DNA of 64,000 nucleotides from the NCBI RefSeq assembly GCF_964204865.1, contig NC_135251.1:18290001-18354000 (forward strand), given 5' to 3'. Positions within the stretch are counted from its first letter, which is position 1. The number at the start of each line of letters is the position of its first letter. The translations under genes and the position numbers were made by a program. This DNA is from Styela clava. Lineage: Eukaryota; Chordata; Ascidiacea; Stolidobranchia; Styelidae. The notes beneath the pieces were generated by a model. The model saw nothing but the letters and a program-made list of their open reading frames with translations, made no database searches and had not been told where the DNA came from. Shown here in pieces: positions 52,104 to 63,889 of this stretch.

Positions 52104-52578
52104 CGCTAGATTATCAACCGATTTATGATTTATCCTTTCGGGAAAATATTTTACCATATATAACTTTAGTTTTCAGATAAATCATTCAGCAAATCATGCA
52201 GTTATTGGCTTTATCATAAATTTCATTACTTCTAGAAAAATATGTTTGATCTGCATTTTTAGACCAATGGGATATTTGATATTGTCATAGCATAATCATA
52301 CCCTATATAGGTAAGTCACAATAGAACTCGAGGTTGGCATATATATGACTCTTCGAAAATTATCTTCAGGATGGAATCCGGTATGTAATAGTTATCACTG
52401 ATTATTCTGAAGTTTTTTCAATTGAATCCGGAATGATTCAATGTTCTCGCACAAGTCCTCTACTGTCCATCCGTTTCACAAACAATTCCTTATACTGGTA
52501 TGAATTGTTCACAAAACTATCGAAATCAGCATTCAGTAATTGGAGATGCTTGCACATAGCTTTATTCCAGATTCTCAT

Positions 52579-52803
52579 TTAATAATGTTTCAAACAACAA
52601 ATTATTCTTCCAATCTTTGATACTGTTTTATTTCTCAATCTGGCATGCTCACCAATTTTGCAGAGGTAGGGTTCTCCATTGCATAAGCTTTCCAAGTCTG
52701 TAAAACCCTCAGAAAATTTTGTGTGATTAAAAACAGAACAATAGTTGAAGGCGTGACATAAACAGATAACAAATAGACTATAGAGCATCAAAAACACATC
52801 CAA
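52579..52803 (-). CDS. Possible small secreted protein, uncertain
   Basis: A 74-codon minus-strand frame starts with a convincing signal-peptide-like stretch (MDVFLMLYSLFVICLCHAF). Four Cys follow in the mature part up to CKI, where a GTGAGC donor lies. A 48-codon minus-strand frame downstream (to 52438) reads CKHLQLLNADFDSFVN and looks protein-like. I could not join the two in phase with canonical sites. I recognise no family. It may be an unspliced or broken gene, or chance. Confidence 0.2.
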   Translation of the reverse strand: MDVFLMLYSLFVICLCHAFNYCSVFNHTKFSEGFTDLESLCNGEPYLCKIGEHARLRNKTVSKIGRIICCLKHY

Positions 52804-53000
52804 CGTTAAACGTAGTCAGAAAAAGTAGATTGAGCAATTCTAAAACGGGGTAACGTGGATGGCGATCTCGGATTCAGCCATGATTTCCAATAATAGTGAA
52901 ATTTATTCAAGTATATCCGCCATGTATTCAGAATATATCATTCGCAACCATGGCTCTGACTTCTTCACACTCCTGTACAAGACCCTAAAATAATAAAAAC

Positions 53001-53299
53001 AAACAAGAAAGCTATGCTCAAATATATGGACACGAGGACCAAAATGAAGTAGCATCAAATCTTTTGATGACTTCATCGCATACAAAAAATGAATCCCATG
53101 GAGCCCAAAGTAATTTTTGAAATAAATAAAAGTAATAGCCTTCTAGCGAAAGTTACAATCCTCAACCACTTGAAATCAATTGGTCCTATAGGTAATCAAA
53201 AACGATATTTTTTCTCTCAACAACAAGAAGAAAAATACCAACAACAAGAACAACAACATAATAACAAAACGATCCATATGTACATTTCGTGTCCAATAA
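53001..53299 (+). repeat. SINE-like family, copy D (near full length)
   Basis: Has the head gctatgctcaaatatatgg and a decayed CRE site (gatgacttcatcgc). Then agtaatagccttctagcg, an (AACAACAAG) tail, and the end catttcgtgtccaataa. It is the best-preserved head-to-tail copy in the window. Confidence 0.85.
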
Positions 53300-53689
53300 A
53301 TCAATAAAATAGAGCGAAATTCAGTTCCGTATGCCTGTAGTATATACTAATACGTAAGCCTCGTGCAAAAGGGATAGGTCAGAGATTTTCAACCAGGAAA
53401 GATGAACCCATTGGCTTAGTTGTTCTTTTCGTTTTGATGATGCGAATTTGTGTTCATTTTGCTGTTTGATTGGATAACATTGGACTTGAAATGGACTTAT
53501 AGATTGTTTTCGTTGGGGCTTGGTTTGCGGTTGTTGCCATCATCTCTATTACATTGGTTGATTACATTAAGTGACCTGAAGTGATGGTTGATGCTATTTC
53601 TAATGACTGAATTTTTCAAAAAGGCTTCCACGATGATATTGTTCTTACAAGGATGTGTAATTTCAATGAAAAATGTTTTAAGTATTTCT

Positions 53690-53740
53690 GTAGTGATTAG
53701 TTGCCACGTGGTTGCGAGTTCAAATCACGTCGGTATCACC
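53690..53740 (+). repeat. tRNA-like (B-box) fragment
   Basis: gcgagttcaaatcac at 53714-53728 resembles a polymerase III B box, with tagtgattagttg upstream. No cloverleaf closes. Weak. Confidence 0.15.
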
Positions 53741-54602
53741 AAAATGTAGTGAATAGTCACCACCACACGTAGATTGTTTGTAGATTGGTCAGGTTTGTGG
53801 ATTATAACCCCAACCTTGACTGACAATAATTTTGTCTTGCGTTCGTTAACTCGAACTGTCTATCTGTCGATAGCCTTTGGCTGTAGTAAAGAGACGTTTG
53901 AAAACACGTTATGAGTTTATTGCAATTCCGACAATATATACAGAAATACTATGCACACACAATTAGATTAAATCTAGTCTGATTAACACAAAACACATTG
54001 CTGAATATATAACTTTTTACAGAGCAATTAAAATATAATAAAGAAACAGATTTTAACATTAATAATAGAAGAATAACGCGTCATTCCGGTTTCCGGGTAG
54101 CTTTCGGTTCACTATAATCAAATATTATTAAAAGTGTTTTCTTAAAGTTCATTACTAGCAATTAACTTGTTATTGCCAAGTCATCGTGTTCCTGGTCACG
54201 TACTTACTCAAGTTATGAAATTTAAAAGTTGTTCTCAAGTGGATAATTTAGTTTTAAACGGCATATTTCGAATTTACTCAATTAGAATTTTACTGAAAAT
54301 GAAATTTATTTTTACATGGGGTGGTACCGAAAGGCTATTAAAATTTGAAATTGGATTTCGAGAATTTGATAATTGCTATTCCGGGAATATTTAATTTTGT
54401 TTCTCATGAGTTTCTCACGAATTGGGCCAATTTGGCGTAGTTTTATAGTTACATAACAACTAATTGGCTACATTTCTACGTCTACTATTCTCGACAATCA
54501 GGTGATATTGAACATCGAAAACATTGTTCGCAACTAATGGGCCAGTCGATCATAATTTTGAATATATTAAAGATAACTTTTTCTGATTGAAGAGGAACAC
54601 TT

Positions 54603-54790
54603 TTTGGATACGAAGTGGAGCTATGGGTAGTTTTATTATTACGTTGTTGCTGTTGTTCCTAACCTTTTACCTTCTTAATTTCCTTGTAGGTATTTGCTTT
54701 GCAATGATTAAGTGCTGGATCAAGTGCTTTGAAAGTGGCTAAAGATTATTGTTGTCGCTAGAAGGCCATTACTTATAATTGTTTCTAAAT
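54603..54790 (-). repeat. SINE-like family, inverted copy H
   Basis: Read on the minus strand, this shows the family order: acttataat before ggccttctagcgac, a core with ttagccactttcaaagc, an AAC-type tail, and the end near cttcgtatcc. A head-like cgtatacatatatttgagc lies further along (54945-54965), so the copy may be longer and interrupted. Confidence 0.7.
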
Positions 54791-56397
54791 TTTTTATCAG
54801 TTTGATATTCATTCACAATTTTTCTGTCTAATTTTTATTGATGTGAACCCCTTTTTGTCGGTTTTGATTTTGCAAATCGCGCTACGCAGAATTCGGAAGT
54901 TTGTCGATACCGGTAATGCATTGTAGTCTAGGTGAGTGAACAACTTCGTATACATATATTTGAGCATTGCTTTGTATATCGGTGTACTCCGACCGCTTCC
55001 GTATTGCTTACGTATTCCAGCAAACTTAGTAGTTTCGGACCTACAGTACCGGTACCGGTGGCCCGATTTCGTATCCATACATTCAAGTATCGCTCTTTTG
55101 GATGCATACATTTTTTGTAAAGGTCGAAGATTATGTGCTCACGTTTAGTGTCATAGTTCCGACTTATATATGCTTTTATATCAGACGCTGTATTATACTT
55201 GACTGAGTCCGAGCAACACTACTCTGGGGTATTCCCCATTTTTTCTTAAACTGACCCAGGGAATAAAACTTGTAATAAAAGCCACACCCACTTCAACCAA
55301 ATAAATAAAAGTATTCTCGTTGAGAGTAGGGATGTAAATTTTGAATAATATATTGTCAAATCGAATTTCGAATCAGAATGTATTAATTCGACTATTTTCA
55401 AATCTAATTCTATTTATTGTAACACGATATTATCACTAACTTTCTTCAAATTTAGAACTGCAGACAAATTTGTGCGAACGTGAAACTGAAGAACGAAACT
55501 GAAATCGACGATTCATATTTAATTAGAAATATTGATGTTGTTTTCATTAATGATATATATTATATCAGTATTTTAAAAGAGCGCTTATAAATAATATGTT
55601 TTTAAAGCTTTGAAACATTTAAAGTGGTAAATTAAACATTAGTGATACCATCGGTTCCACCTAAAACTGCAATCTCCACACTTATTTGTCTGCCTAAAAA
55701 TAAATTGAAAACTTGACTTTCAAAAACGAATCACCTGGTGTTTGAAAAAAATGCCTTCCCTGTTTATCTTGAGTTGTGGAAAACAAGAGCATTTGTATAA
55801 CTGTGAAAATCTTACCTTGTTTGTGAATATTTTAAAAATTTGTCAAAGAAGCCAGTTTAAAGAATGTCTTCTGACGCACTGATTACTGAGCATATTAATA
55901 TAAACAATATATAAATAGTGTTTTTAATATCACGCGATCTATCTTTTCATGCTGTGAAAAATAAATGCTTTTAAACTAAGTGTTCCAATAATGTATATCT
56001 TTCGTTTAATGTATTGGATCAGAAACATTCACACAGAGTCATATCAGTATACAATTTCATTTTTTGCGCATCTCTATTTAAAATTGGGTCGTTCGCGTGC
56101 GTCATTAATGCTGTGTATAAAAATATGCTATATCGCATATGTTTGATAAGATATGGTACTGTATTTGCTTCGCATTTGTAATTGATATGCCCCAACTACC
56201 CCACAATTGTTGTTTTTATGATTTCGGATCATTCCGTTGTATTCAAATTTTTGTGATGTTTTCGAGCAAATGAAACTTGATTGATGGCGCATTCAATCTT
56301 CTACACACGTAGGAACCTGTAGTTCTATGCGCGCGTAAAATATAGGTTATATATTAGGTTTTGCTGTTCGGTAAAGCGTAGTATATTAAAACAACTT

Positions 56398-56473
56398 GTC
56401 TTTGTGGTCTAAGTGGCACCCGTATGCCATATGTACTATTCCCACTGTTTCTCGATTATGGAAAATTAAACCG
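56398..56473 (+). repeat. 75-bp dispersed repeat, copy 1
   Basis: Matches 59348-59421 along its length: gtggtct, gtggcac, gccatatgta or gtcatatgta, attcccactgtt, gattatg and aaattaaaccg. Confidence 0.8.
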
Positions 56474-56506
56474 TAGTGGAATAATACATATATACATATA
56501 CAAAGT

Positions 56507-56638
56507 CCCAATAAAATGTATACTAGTATACACATTAAAAATAACTGTGAACGTGGTGTTTAATTAAAATTCAAATATTTAAACCATGTTTACAGTTATT
56601 TTTATTAATACATAACATGTGTATATATATTTATTGGG
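56507..56638. repeat. Imperfect foldback element, 132 bp
   Basis: The left arm starts cccaataaaatgtatac and reaches aaaaataactgtgaacgtgg. It pairs with a right arm running from ccatgtttacagttatttt to atatttattggg. The arms are about 50 bases with several mismatches around an AT-rich centre. It is probably a foldback MITE. Confidence 0.75.
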
Positions 56639-58650
56639 TACCATACATATAATATATAAATATGCTGCTAATTGACAGGCGTGTCCATGGGAAAAGTCCC
56701 ATTGAATGTGATTGGACAGCACATATTTGTATTTATCATTGGACAATAGCCATAGCCACAATAGTCATAGCTACTTAATTCGCCAGAGGTGACCTTAGTC
56801 TTTATACTTTTTTACCTTTCGAATGATTCTCCTATTTCTTCATATATCTGTATCTATTTTACATTTTGTAGTGGGATACCGGCAAGGGCATCCATGGGAA
56901 TGGAATTCCCACAGAAATCACAACGCTTGTCAATGGGAAACTTATGGATTGAAATGGGACAGGCATAAATTGCTTTGAGATGGGACGAAACAATATCTCC
57001 CACATTCACCCCTTACTTTTTTCAACTCCCATTTTTTTCATGAGGCGTTATCATACATTCACCACATACAAAACATTACATTCATCCGCTGCTTGGTGAA
57101 GTACTACTATTGAATGAAAAAATATCTTGCCGTTTCGGCATGCCTACTCAATCAATTGCATCTTGGGCGAGGTGGAGCATAATGCAATGCTCATTATGAT
57201 CACGTACTCTGACCCTAATAAGCAACTTAAACTTCATAAAACATCTAAATCGCTTGAAGAAATAGGATCATTTTATGAGTATTACGACAATTCCGTTAGT
57301 AGATAAATCCCTGTATAGGTTAGCTGCAGAATCGCAAAATATGTTCTAAAACCACTACCACAAGCCGAAATGAGTTCCACGTGAGTGCCTCAACATGCAC
57401 TAAGCAAGATCTTTAAGCAGAAGCTTATTCATTTATTAAAAAACTTTGCTATGGTGGTACAGGCCCTGGTTACTGGCACTTGTTTCCATTAGTTTGCTAG
57501 GAGCATCTGATATTACGGGCCCGACATCTCTATTTATGGATGGCGGGTTGCCAGCCTTTGCAAACCTATATGTATGTGAGCGCTTACCATTTTTTAAATT
57601 ACTAGCTCGGTATAAAACTTCACGAGTCTATCTGGAAGCCATTTGGGAGACATGGAATTTTGAGATAGGTATCCTTTTATAACAGCTGTACTATTTGCTG
57701 AATAAAAATCGTAAAAATAATGAAAAAAATAAATATTAGTATCGTGAAAAAACAAGAATAATTTTTTTTCTTAAAAATTTGAAAAAAATTTGAGGCGGGG
57801 CTACGAAAATAAACGTCGTGGTTACTTGCGTCATGAAAAATAATCCAAGACTTTTTTTCTTGGTCGAAGAAACATAAATATTACTTATTTCGTTATAGAA
57901 ACTACTTTCAAGATCTTCTCACGCATCCTTGTTGATGTGACTATTATCAGAGCAGTCATTGGTAAACAGAGAAACATATAATTGACATAAATGCATTGCA
58001 TTCGTGCTTTTATTAACGAATATAAATAGCACTGGTAAACGCAGGGTTGTTGTAAAAACAAACAATGCTCATCGATATTACGCTACCAGTGATAGCACGA
58101 CGATCAAATCGATATCAATCATTTTTTAAGGACGATTTCTAAGCTTGGCAAACGAAGACGTACTTATATTTTATAAACGAGGCGGGTCTTTTATTTACGA
58201 TACAATTTAATTGGTAAAGCCAACTACGAGTTACGTATTCATTTTTGCCAGATAAATTGAATAATATAAACAACAGTTTCCCACTCGGATATATATGAAA
58301 CTACGGAATTGTTTTCAAACACGTACGTCTTGCGAGCTCTTATTAACCAGAATCCAAAACCAAGAAAAACATGATACACAAATACACAAGATTTCAGACC
58401 AAAATTGTAACAATCTTGTTTCTTGTTATTTTTATATATGTATACGAGTGTATGTCTCTTTCTACTGTGTTGACAGTACTAATTCATTGTTTCATTGTAC
58501 GAAACCATTGATTATATAAATTAACCTGTCATCAGTCTTGCATAAACGAGTTTCTAAATATATGTAAAGTAATTCCGAACACTCAGCGATATCACACACT
58601 ATATATAAAATTTCTATTTTCCTAATTTGACGAAAATTGTTTCCCGAAGG

Positions 58651-58657
58651 TATAAAT
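58651..58657 (+). promoter_or_regulatory. TATA box of the interleukin-17 gene
   Basis: TATAAAT, 106 bases upstream of the ATG. This implies a leader of roughly 75 bases. The flanking gaaggTATAAATtgg is a good match to the consensus. Confidence 0.6.
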
Positions 58658-58756
58658 TGGATGCAAACATGTGTCTGAATTCAAACATCACACTATCAAG
58701 AAGAAGTAGTAGTCAATTTAAAGAAATTTCTCAACGTCGATACGCACTATACAAAA

Positions 58757-59994
58757 ATGAAGGTGAAGTAAATTTTTAAGATTTATTCATCTATTCTAGG
58801 TTATTTGAATATATGCACTGTTCTACTATTGTTAATGGTGGATAATTCACGGACGAAAATTTAAAAACAATTTTTACTTACTTCCAGGCACATCAAGTCA
58901 GCGGTATATTTATACTTTTTTTCCTTGCAAATTGTCAAAGATGTTTTTCACGTCGAATTTATGATGCAGAAGCTCAATTTCTATCCAGGTAAGAAAAACA
59001 AATTAAAATAAGCCAAATTTGAAAAATAATGATATTTAGGAAATGTATAAATATTTTCTGAATTTTCCAGCGAACATCTAGATGAATCAGCTGATTTCCC
59101 AAGCTACAGAGAAATAAGAAGACAGTCGGTATGTTACAAAATAGATTTTCATAAATGTAATTTGTTGTAGCGATTGTTAAAGTGGTTTTCAAGCTCTATA
59201 TTAACAATTTTTTTCCAAGAATACTAATTAACTGCGTAAAACAACCAAGCAGTATAGCAAGTGAATTGAAATCAAGGATGCTTAGATAAAAAAAACATAA
59301 AGCCCCGGTGCACAAAACTACGTCATGTTGTAACATCACAACACTTTTCTCTGTGGTCTATGTGGCACATGTATGTCATATGTAGCATTCCCACTGTTGT
59401 TGATTATGCAAAATTAAACCGCTTTTGAATTATAGGCTGATTGTCCATCAATCATTGACTCGCCAAGACATTGTCCATACGTCAGAGGATACTCTGGAAC
59501 GAATGATCAAGAAAATCTATCAGGAAGTAGCATTTCTCCTTGGACAACAAAGTAAGTTGATTAGGTTCGATTGGTCGTTTTACAGACATAAAATTTGCAT
59601 TGACTGTTGTTTTAACATTACAACGCGGGTTTGCATTATGTTACCTCATTTTGTAGTTGAAATGAAAGACAATTATGAAAAAATATTTAAACCTCCAACT
59701 TTTCACTTTATTATCATTGTTTACACATTTAAAAGCATTATGTTTCGACTTGTTTACAGAATTGACATTGATCCTTTACGCTCACCCCAGGCTTTTCCAG
59801 TAGTGTGTTGTGCATGCACCCACTGCGTTGACATGTCTGGTTCCGAGCCTAAAATCCTGCGAGAACATTACAGTGAGAAAGTCTACGTGAAAAAGGAAGT
59901 AAGAAGAGCAGAGGATGGATTTCGACCTCGTTATATCAAAGTAGCCGTCGGATGCACCTGTGTAAACAGACCCTTTGCTGGACATCGAATGTAA
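58757..59994 (+). CDS. IL17: Interleukin-17 family cytokine
   Basis: Five exons: 58757-58762, 58888-58988, 59071-59128, 59436-59551 and 59760-59994. They join in frame to 171 aa, a normal length for the family. The first exon is only ATGAAG before its GTGAAG donor. Residues about 3-20 are a hydrophobic signal peptide (SGIFILFFLANC). The mature part has the family signature: SISPWTT, then IDIDPLRSPQAFP, then the CxxC-type cluster CCACTHC, a basic stretch, and the closing VGCTCV. Those cysteines form the IL-17 cystine knot. Family knowledge: secreted dimers act through IL-17 receptors in innate mucosal defence. Exon 4 begins 14 bases after a copy of a dispersed repeat. A TATA box lies upstream. 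The subtype is not assignable. Confidence 0.93.
59348..59421 (+). repeat. 75-bp dispersed repeat, copy 2, at an IL-17 splice acceptor
   Basis: Matches 56398-56473. It ends at aaattaaaccg, followed by cttttgaattatag, the acceptor of IL-17 exon 4. Confidence 0.8.
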
Positions 59995-60307
59995 CCTGGG
60001 ACATGGAGTTTAATCTGTCGTTTGCTTTTAAAATATGTTTAAAAATGTTTTGAGAACTTCATTAAATGCTTCAAATACTTTCAGAAATGTTTTATGTACT
60101 ACTGCCCAACAAAGTAAAGTTTGTCTCGTGTGGCGGTTGATTTTTATGAAGCGTGTAAACATTTTATATATTCCACAAAAAAGAATCAATTTCAAGAAAA
60201 AGTCTACACTGAATTTATTCAGACAAAGTTATTTATATGTTTGTTTTTCATATAAAAATCATGTGATTTTTGTTCTACTTTATTGCGAATAGTATTATCA
60301 TTTAGTT

Positions 60308-60355
60308 CAGTGGTTTTCAGCCTTAGGCTCGCTGAACCCCGGTTGAAAGCCACTG
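60308..60355. mobile_element. 48-bp hAT-type MITE
   Basis: The element runs CAGTGGTTTTCAGCC to GGTTGAAAGCCACTG, with terminal inverted repeats of about 14 bases (one mismatch). The flanks are atttagtt (60300-60307) and atttagtg (60356-60363), a 7-of-8 target duplication. It lies about 315 bases after the IL-17 stop codon, in the probable 3' UTR. Confidence 0.8.
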
Positions 60356-60787
60356 ATTTAGTGTGTATTTAAGCTACTTATTGACTATTTTACCAAACAG
60401 GTGTTATAATATATAATGTAAGTGTGTTAAAGTATGTTAATCTCAGAGTTTTTGAAAATGTCGCAATATTCTGTCTTATACTGGTCTTACTAGGTCGAAT
60501 CAACAAAATATGTTTTATAACGATTAATTAATATAAAGGAAACAATTAGAAAGTGTCAAAATGTACCCATTGTTTGGCTTTTTGCGATATTTCAAAATAA
60601 AATTGAATTCGATTATATAATGGTTCTTATGAATATTACAACAGTTTACAAAACAGTTTACAGCTCACAAAAGAAACAAGACGTTTATGTTTGTCAAATA
60701 ATATAGAAAAGAATATTTTGTATCGTATTAGCAATCTTTCATCAGTATGAATGGAATGTAATAAAATTATGTGAAATGTAAATACTT

Positions 60788-60793
60788 AATAAA
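60788..60793 (+). terminator. Possible poly(A) signal of the IL-17 gene
   Basis: AATAAA about 795 bases after the stop. Another AATAAA lies at 60596-60601. Either could be used. Confidence 0.35.
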
Positions 60794-63700
60794 CTCCGAT
60801 TAGTAGTGATTGCGATCATATTTGTTTTTACTCGTGTTTTAGCAGAACATGGTGTCACTTTTGGGACCCATAAATGATAAGTCGCTCTGCCAGACTCATT
60901 TTATTGAAAATATTCAAAACGGTTGACTAAAATACAAAAGGAAGTAATTAGCACCAAATAAACCAAAGACAATTGATACAGAATTAAAGAATATAAAACT
61001 ACTACTTACACAAAACAACTCCATGTAACAGCATAGTCCCAAAACGACAGATATACAACCAAGATAAAACACTATAAATACAATACAATACGAGCTGCAG
61101 ACATGCAAATATAATGTTATATCGAACGATTTGAAATACAGTATGAAAAGACGCTATAAACGGAGACTACTAAATGAATTCAAACCACAATGTTATAAAA
61201 GCGATGTAATCTTAAACTGTCATAACAAGAATTAAAATCCTAAACTGCTAACACCAGAAATGCAATCATGAACATCTTGCTGAGCCTGAGGGACGATAAT
61301 AAAATGAATACGTAAAACGATGACACGTGAAAGAGAAAAACGCAACACGCCGGATGCAAGAAAATAAACACAGTGAGGATGACGTCGACAAGATGGCGAT
61401 AATCATCATGATGACGATATACAATTGAAGGAACCCAAAAAACTTCAGACCAGAGGTCTGCCGACACATGGAACCGAGGCATCGCGATTTAAAATGGAAT
61501 AACCGCGTTTCCGTCAGGTTTTACCTATGATTATACCGACTATGTTGAATATGAATATATACCTATAATCAACGTTCCCTCTAAGCTGGCCGGGAATCCC
61601 CTCGCAGTACTTTCGTTCTGCCGCGCACTGCATAAATATTGACAACAAAACAAGCTAAATTATTCGCGCAAATCTTTTTTTGGAGCTCACATGGCCTTCT
61701 ATTCCGCGCAACTACGCAAGCTCGAGGGAACGTTGCCTATAATCAGTTGCGTTTTCATACTCCAGGATGGTGACCAAACAATGTAAACACGATCCATAGG
61801 ACCAATTCATTTACTCCCTGAAAAATATAAATATTGCAATGTTTGATGGGCAGTTAATATGCTCCTAAATTATTGGGCGATGAATGGCTATGCAGCACCA
61901 CATTACAGTGGTAGCAGAGTAATGCAAGCTGCTTCAATTGTCGTCAGATCTTTTTGCAAGAAAACAATATTTTAACTCGGTTTAATATTGTTTATTGCTG
62001 TTATAGTAGTTCAAGTAGTAGTCTAACCAAGCTGACCAAATTATGAGTCGGTAAAAATTCAGAAATTTCTATAAGACTTTTATACTTTTGTGAGATGATA
62101 AATAGGGTATGCCTTTCGTGTCACTTTAAACATGGCAGGAAATATAAAAAATTGTATAAGAATTCGGGCAATTATTTCTTTTTATGTATTTTATAATAGC
62201 GTTTTCTGCCCCATTTTTTCATTGGTTGGCGGACATATCCATTAACCAATCAAACCGTGCCTTATGTGACTGTTGCATGAAACATAGGCGTGTTGTGATA
62301 ACCGAAAACAGCCATAAACAAGAACAAACAATGATAACAGACACGATGTTTTGTGCCGGAGGATACAATACTACCGTCAATGTCAACTCGCCTCATATTC
62401 ACTGTTATGATTAAGATTCACAACTATTGGATGATATGCATAACGAAGTTTAAATATTAAAGAATTCACTATTTTTAATAAATTATGAAAGTACAGACAT
62501 GTCATACTTTCAGATTGGAATGCCAATGAATATGAAAAATTACATTTGTATTTGAACAATTATTTTTTATGCATTGATTAATTTGCTTCACTTGACGGAA
62601 ACAGTGCGAAAGTCTATACTTTACTAAACCGCTGGATTGATTTCAGCTTTGTTCAACTTTTTTCTACGCATATGGGTCTTGATTAGGGAGAGCTTGCGAG
62701 GCTGAAAATAATAACACAGGTCCGTCAATGGTTCAAGATCATAGCAAAAACATGGGGGGTGTAGATTGTTGTGATATGCCGTTATCTTTGTATTGAAATA
62801 AAATTGGCTGTGATCAAGCGTAAATAACACCAAATAATTAAAAGGGCATATCATATGCGCATTATGCGCACAAATACATACAGTAAATATGGAAATTCAA
62901 TATTCATGTTTTTAAGCAGCACAAGAAATGTATTTGTCGTTGATAAACATCAAAATGAATGGGAAGGTAATGTGCTTGAAGAAAAACGTATGAATTTTGG
63001 ATAGCGTGAATCTAATGGCAAACTCATATTTAGGAATAGGTTTCACAAAAAACGCGCAATAGGATATCTTACGAAGTTTTTCGACATCTTATGTGAACTT
63101 GCTTCGCACTTAGTCTAGAAATATACTCTAATCACAGCTTCTCTCTTTGAGGGGAGAAAGGGTTCTTCAGGAGCAATAAATTATCAGTTTCGGAAAGGAA
63201 AAATTACGATGAATTACCTAAACCATTTTTTTGACCATGACTTGGTAGATTAAAATCACGCCATTTTGACTAATTATTATAAAGTGAACATGGGGAATGT
63301 TTGTTTGGTTACATTGCGATACCCTGATAATAATTGGTGCATAGAAATTTGATGGTCTTTATTTTGGTGACACTACATGTTTCCACTCACATTATCTGTT
63401 GATCACTATACCGATACAAGAGAAGAATTTTGTATGGGTATATCGTTTGAAAATGAAACGCCTTATGTTCTAACTACTAATTAAATTAGTTAGATATTCG
63501 TCTGACTCCAAAACAGAAAGATTAATAGGTTACGTGTTCAGCTGAGATGTCTGTTAATTTGATATAACAGCAAAAAGATCCAAATATTTACCTGTATAGA
63601 TTTTATTTCCTTGATAAATATATTACAATAACTTAAATCAAATAAACCTATTTACAATTCTAAGTTATTATTATTGACGGTTGATTAATAGAGATTATCA

Positions 63701-63889
63701 GATTAATTGTACTTGAGATCTCTTTGTTTGTTTGAGATCGCATTTTAAAGTATATCACAATTCAAACAGGCTTTTCTCGATGATTCTAGAGAAATCCATG
63801 TAAAACAGGGGTGATTCATCATATCATATGAGAATTATTCACTCTGCATACAGCTATGTGTCGAAATTTCATATTAGAATGTTCTAGAA
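60794..63889. other. Intergenic region after IL-17
   Basis: Contains one MITE (61570-61735). The overlapping minus-strand frames around 61240-61482 are hydrophobic but lack splice or family support. Nothing else was recognised. Confidence 0.45.
61570..61735. mobile_element. 166-bp hAT-type MITE with perfect target duplication
   Basis: It begins CAACGTTCCCTCTAAGCTGG and ends AGCTCGAGGGAACGTTG, an inverted terminal repeat of about 17 bases with one mismatch. Both sides carry the exact 8-bp duplication cctataat (61562-61569 and 61736-61743). There is no coding potential. Confidence 0.93.

Larger units (their letters stand above)
49131..58650. other. 9.5-kb intergenic region, repeats only
   Basis: Holds a hAT element (50955-52103), SINE-like copies (53001-53299; 54603-54790 inverted), a foldback (56507-56638) and one copy of a 75-bp repeat (56398-56473). 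A possible small secreted protein frame lies at 52803-52579 on the minus strand. An AAC-tail remnant in inverse orientation lies near 50340-50395. I identify no certain gene. Confidence 0.5.

Noticed and set aside
57446..57682. 78-codon frame with a hydrophobic start
   Set aside because: No acceptor or donor, no cysteine pattern, no family resemblance.
61240..61482. Two overlapping minus-strand hydrophobic frames
   Set aside because: Two frames are open over the same AT/CA-biased stretch; likely composition.
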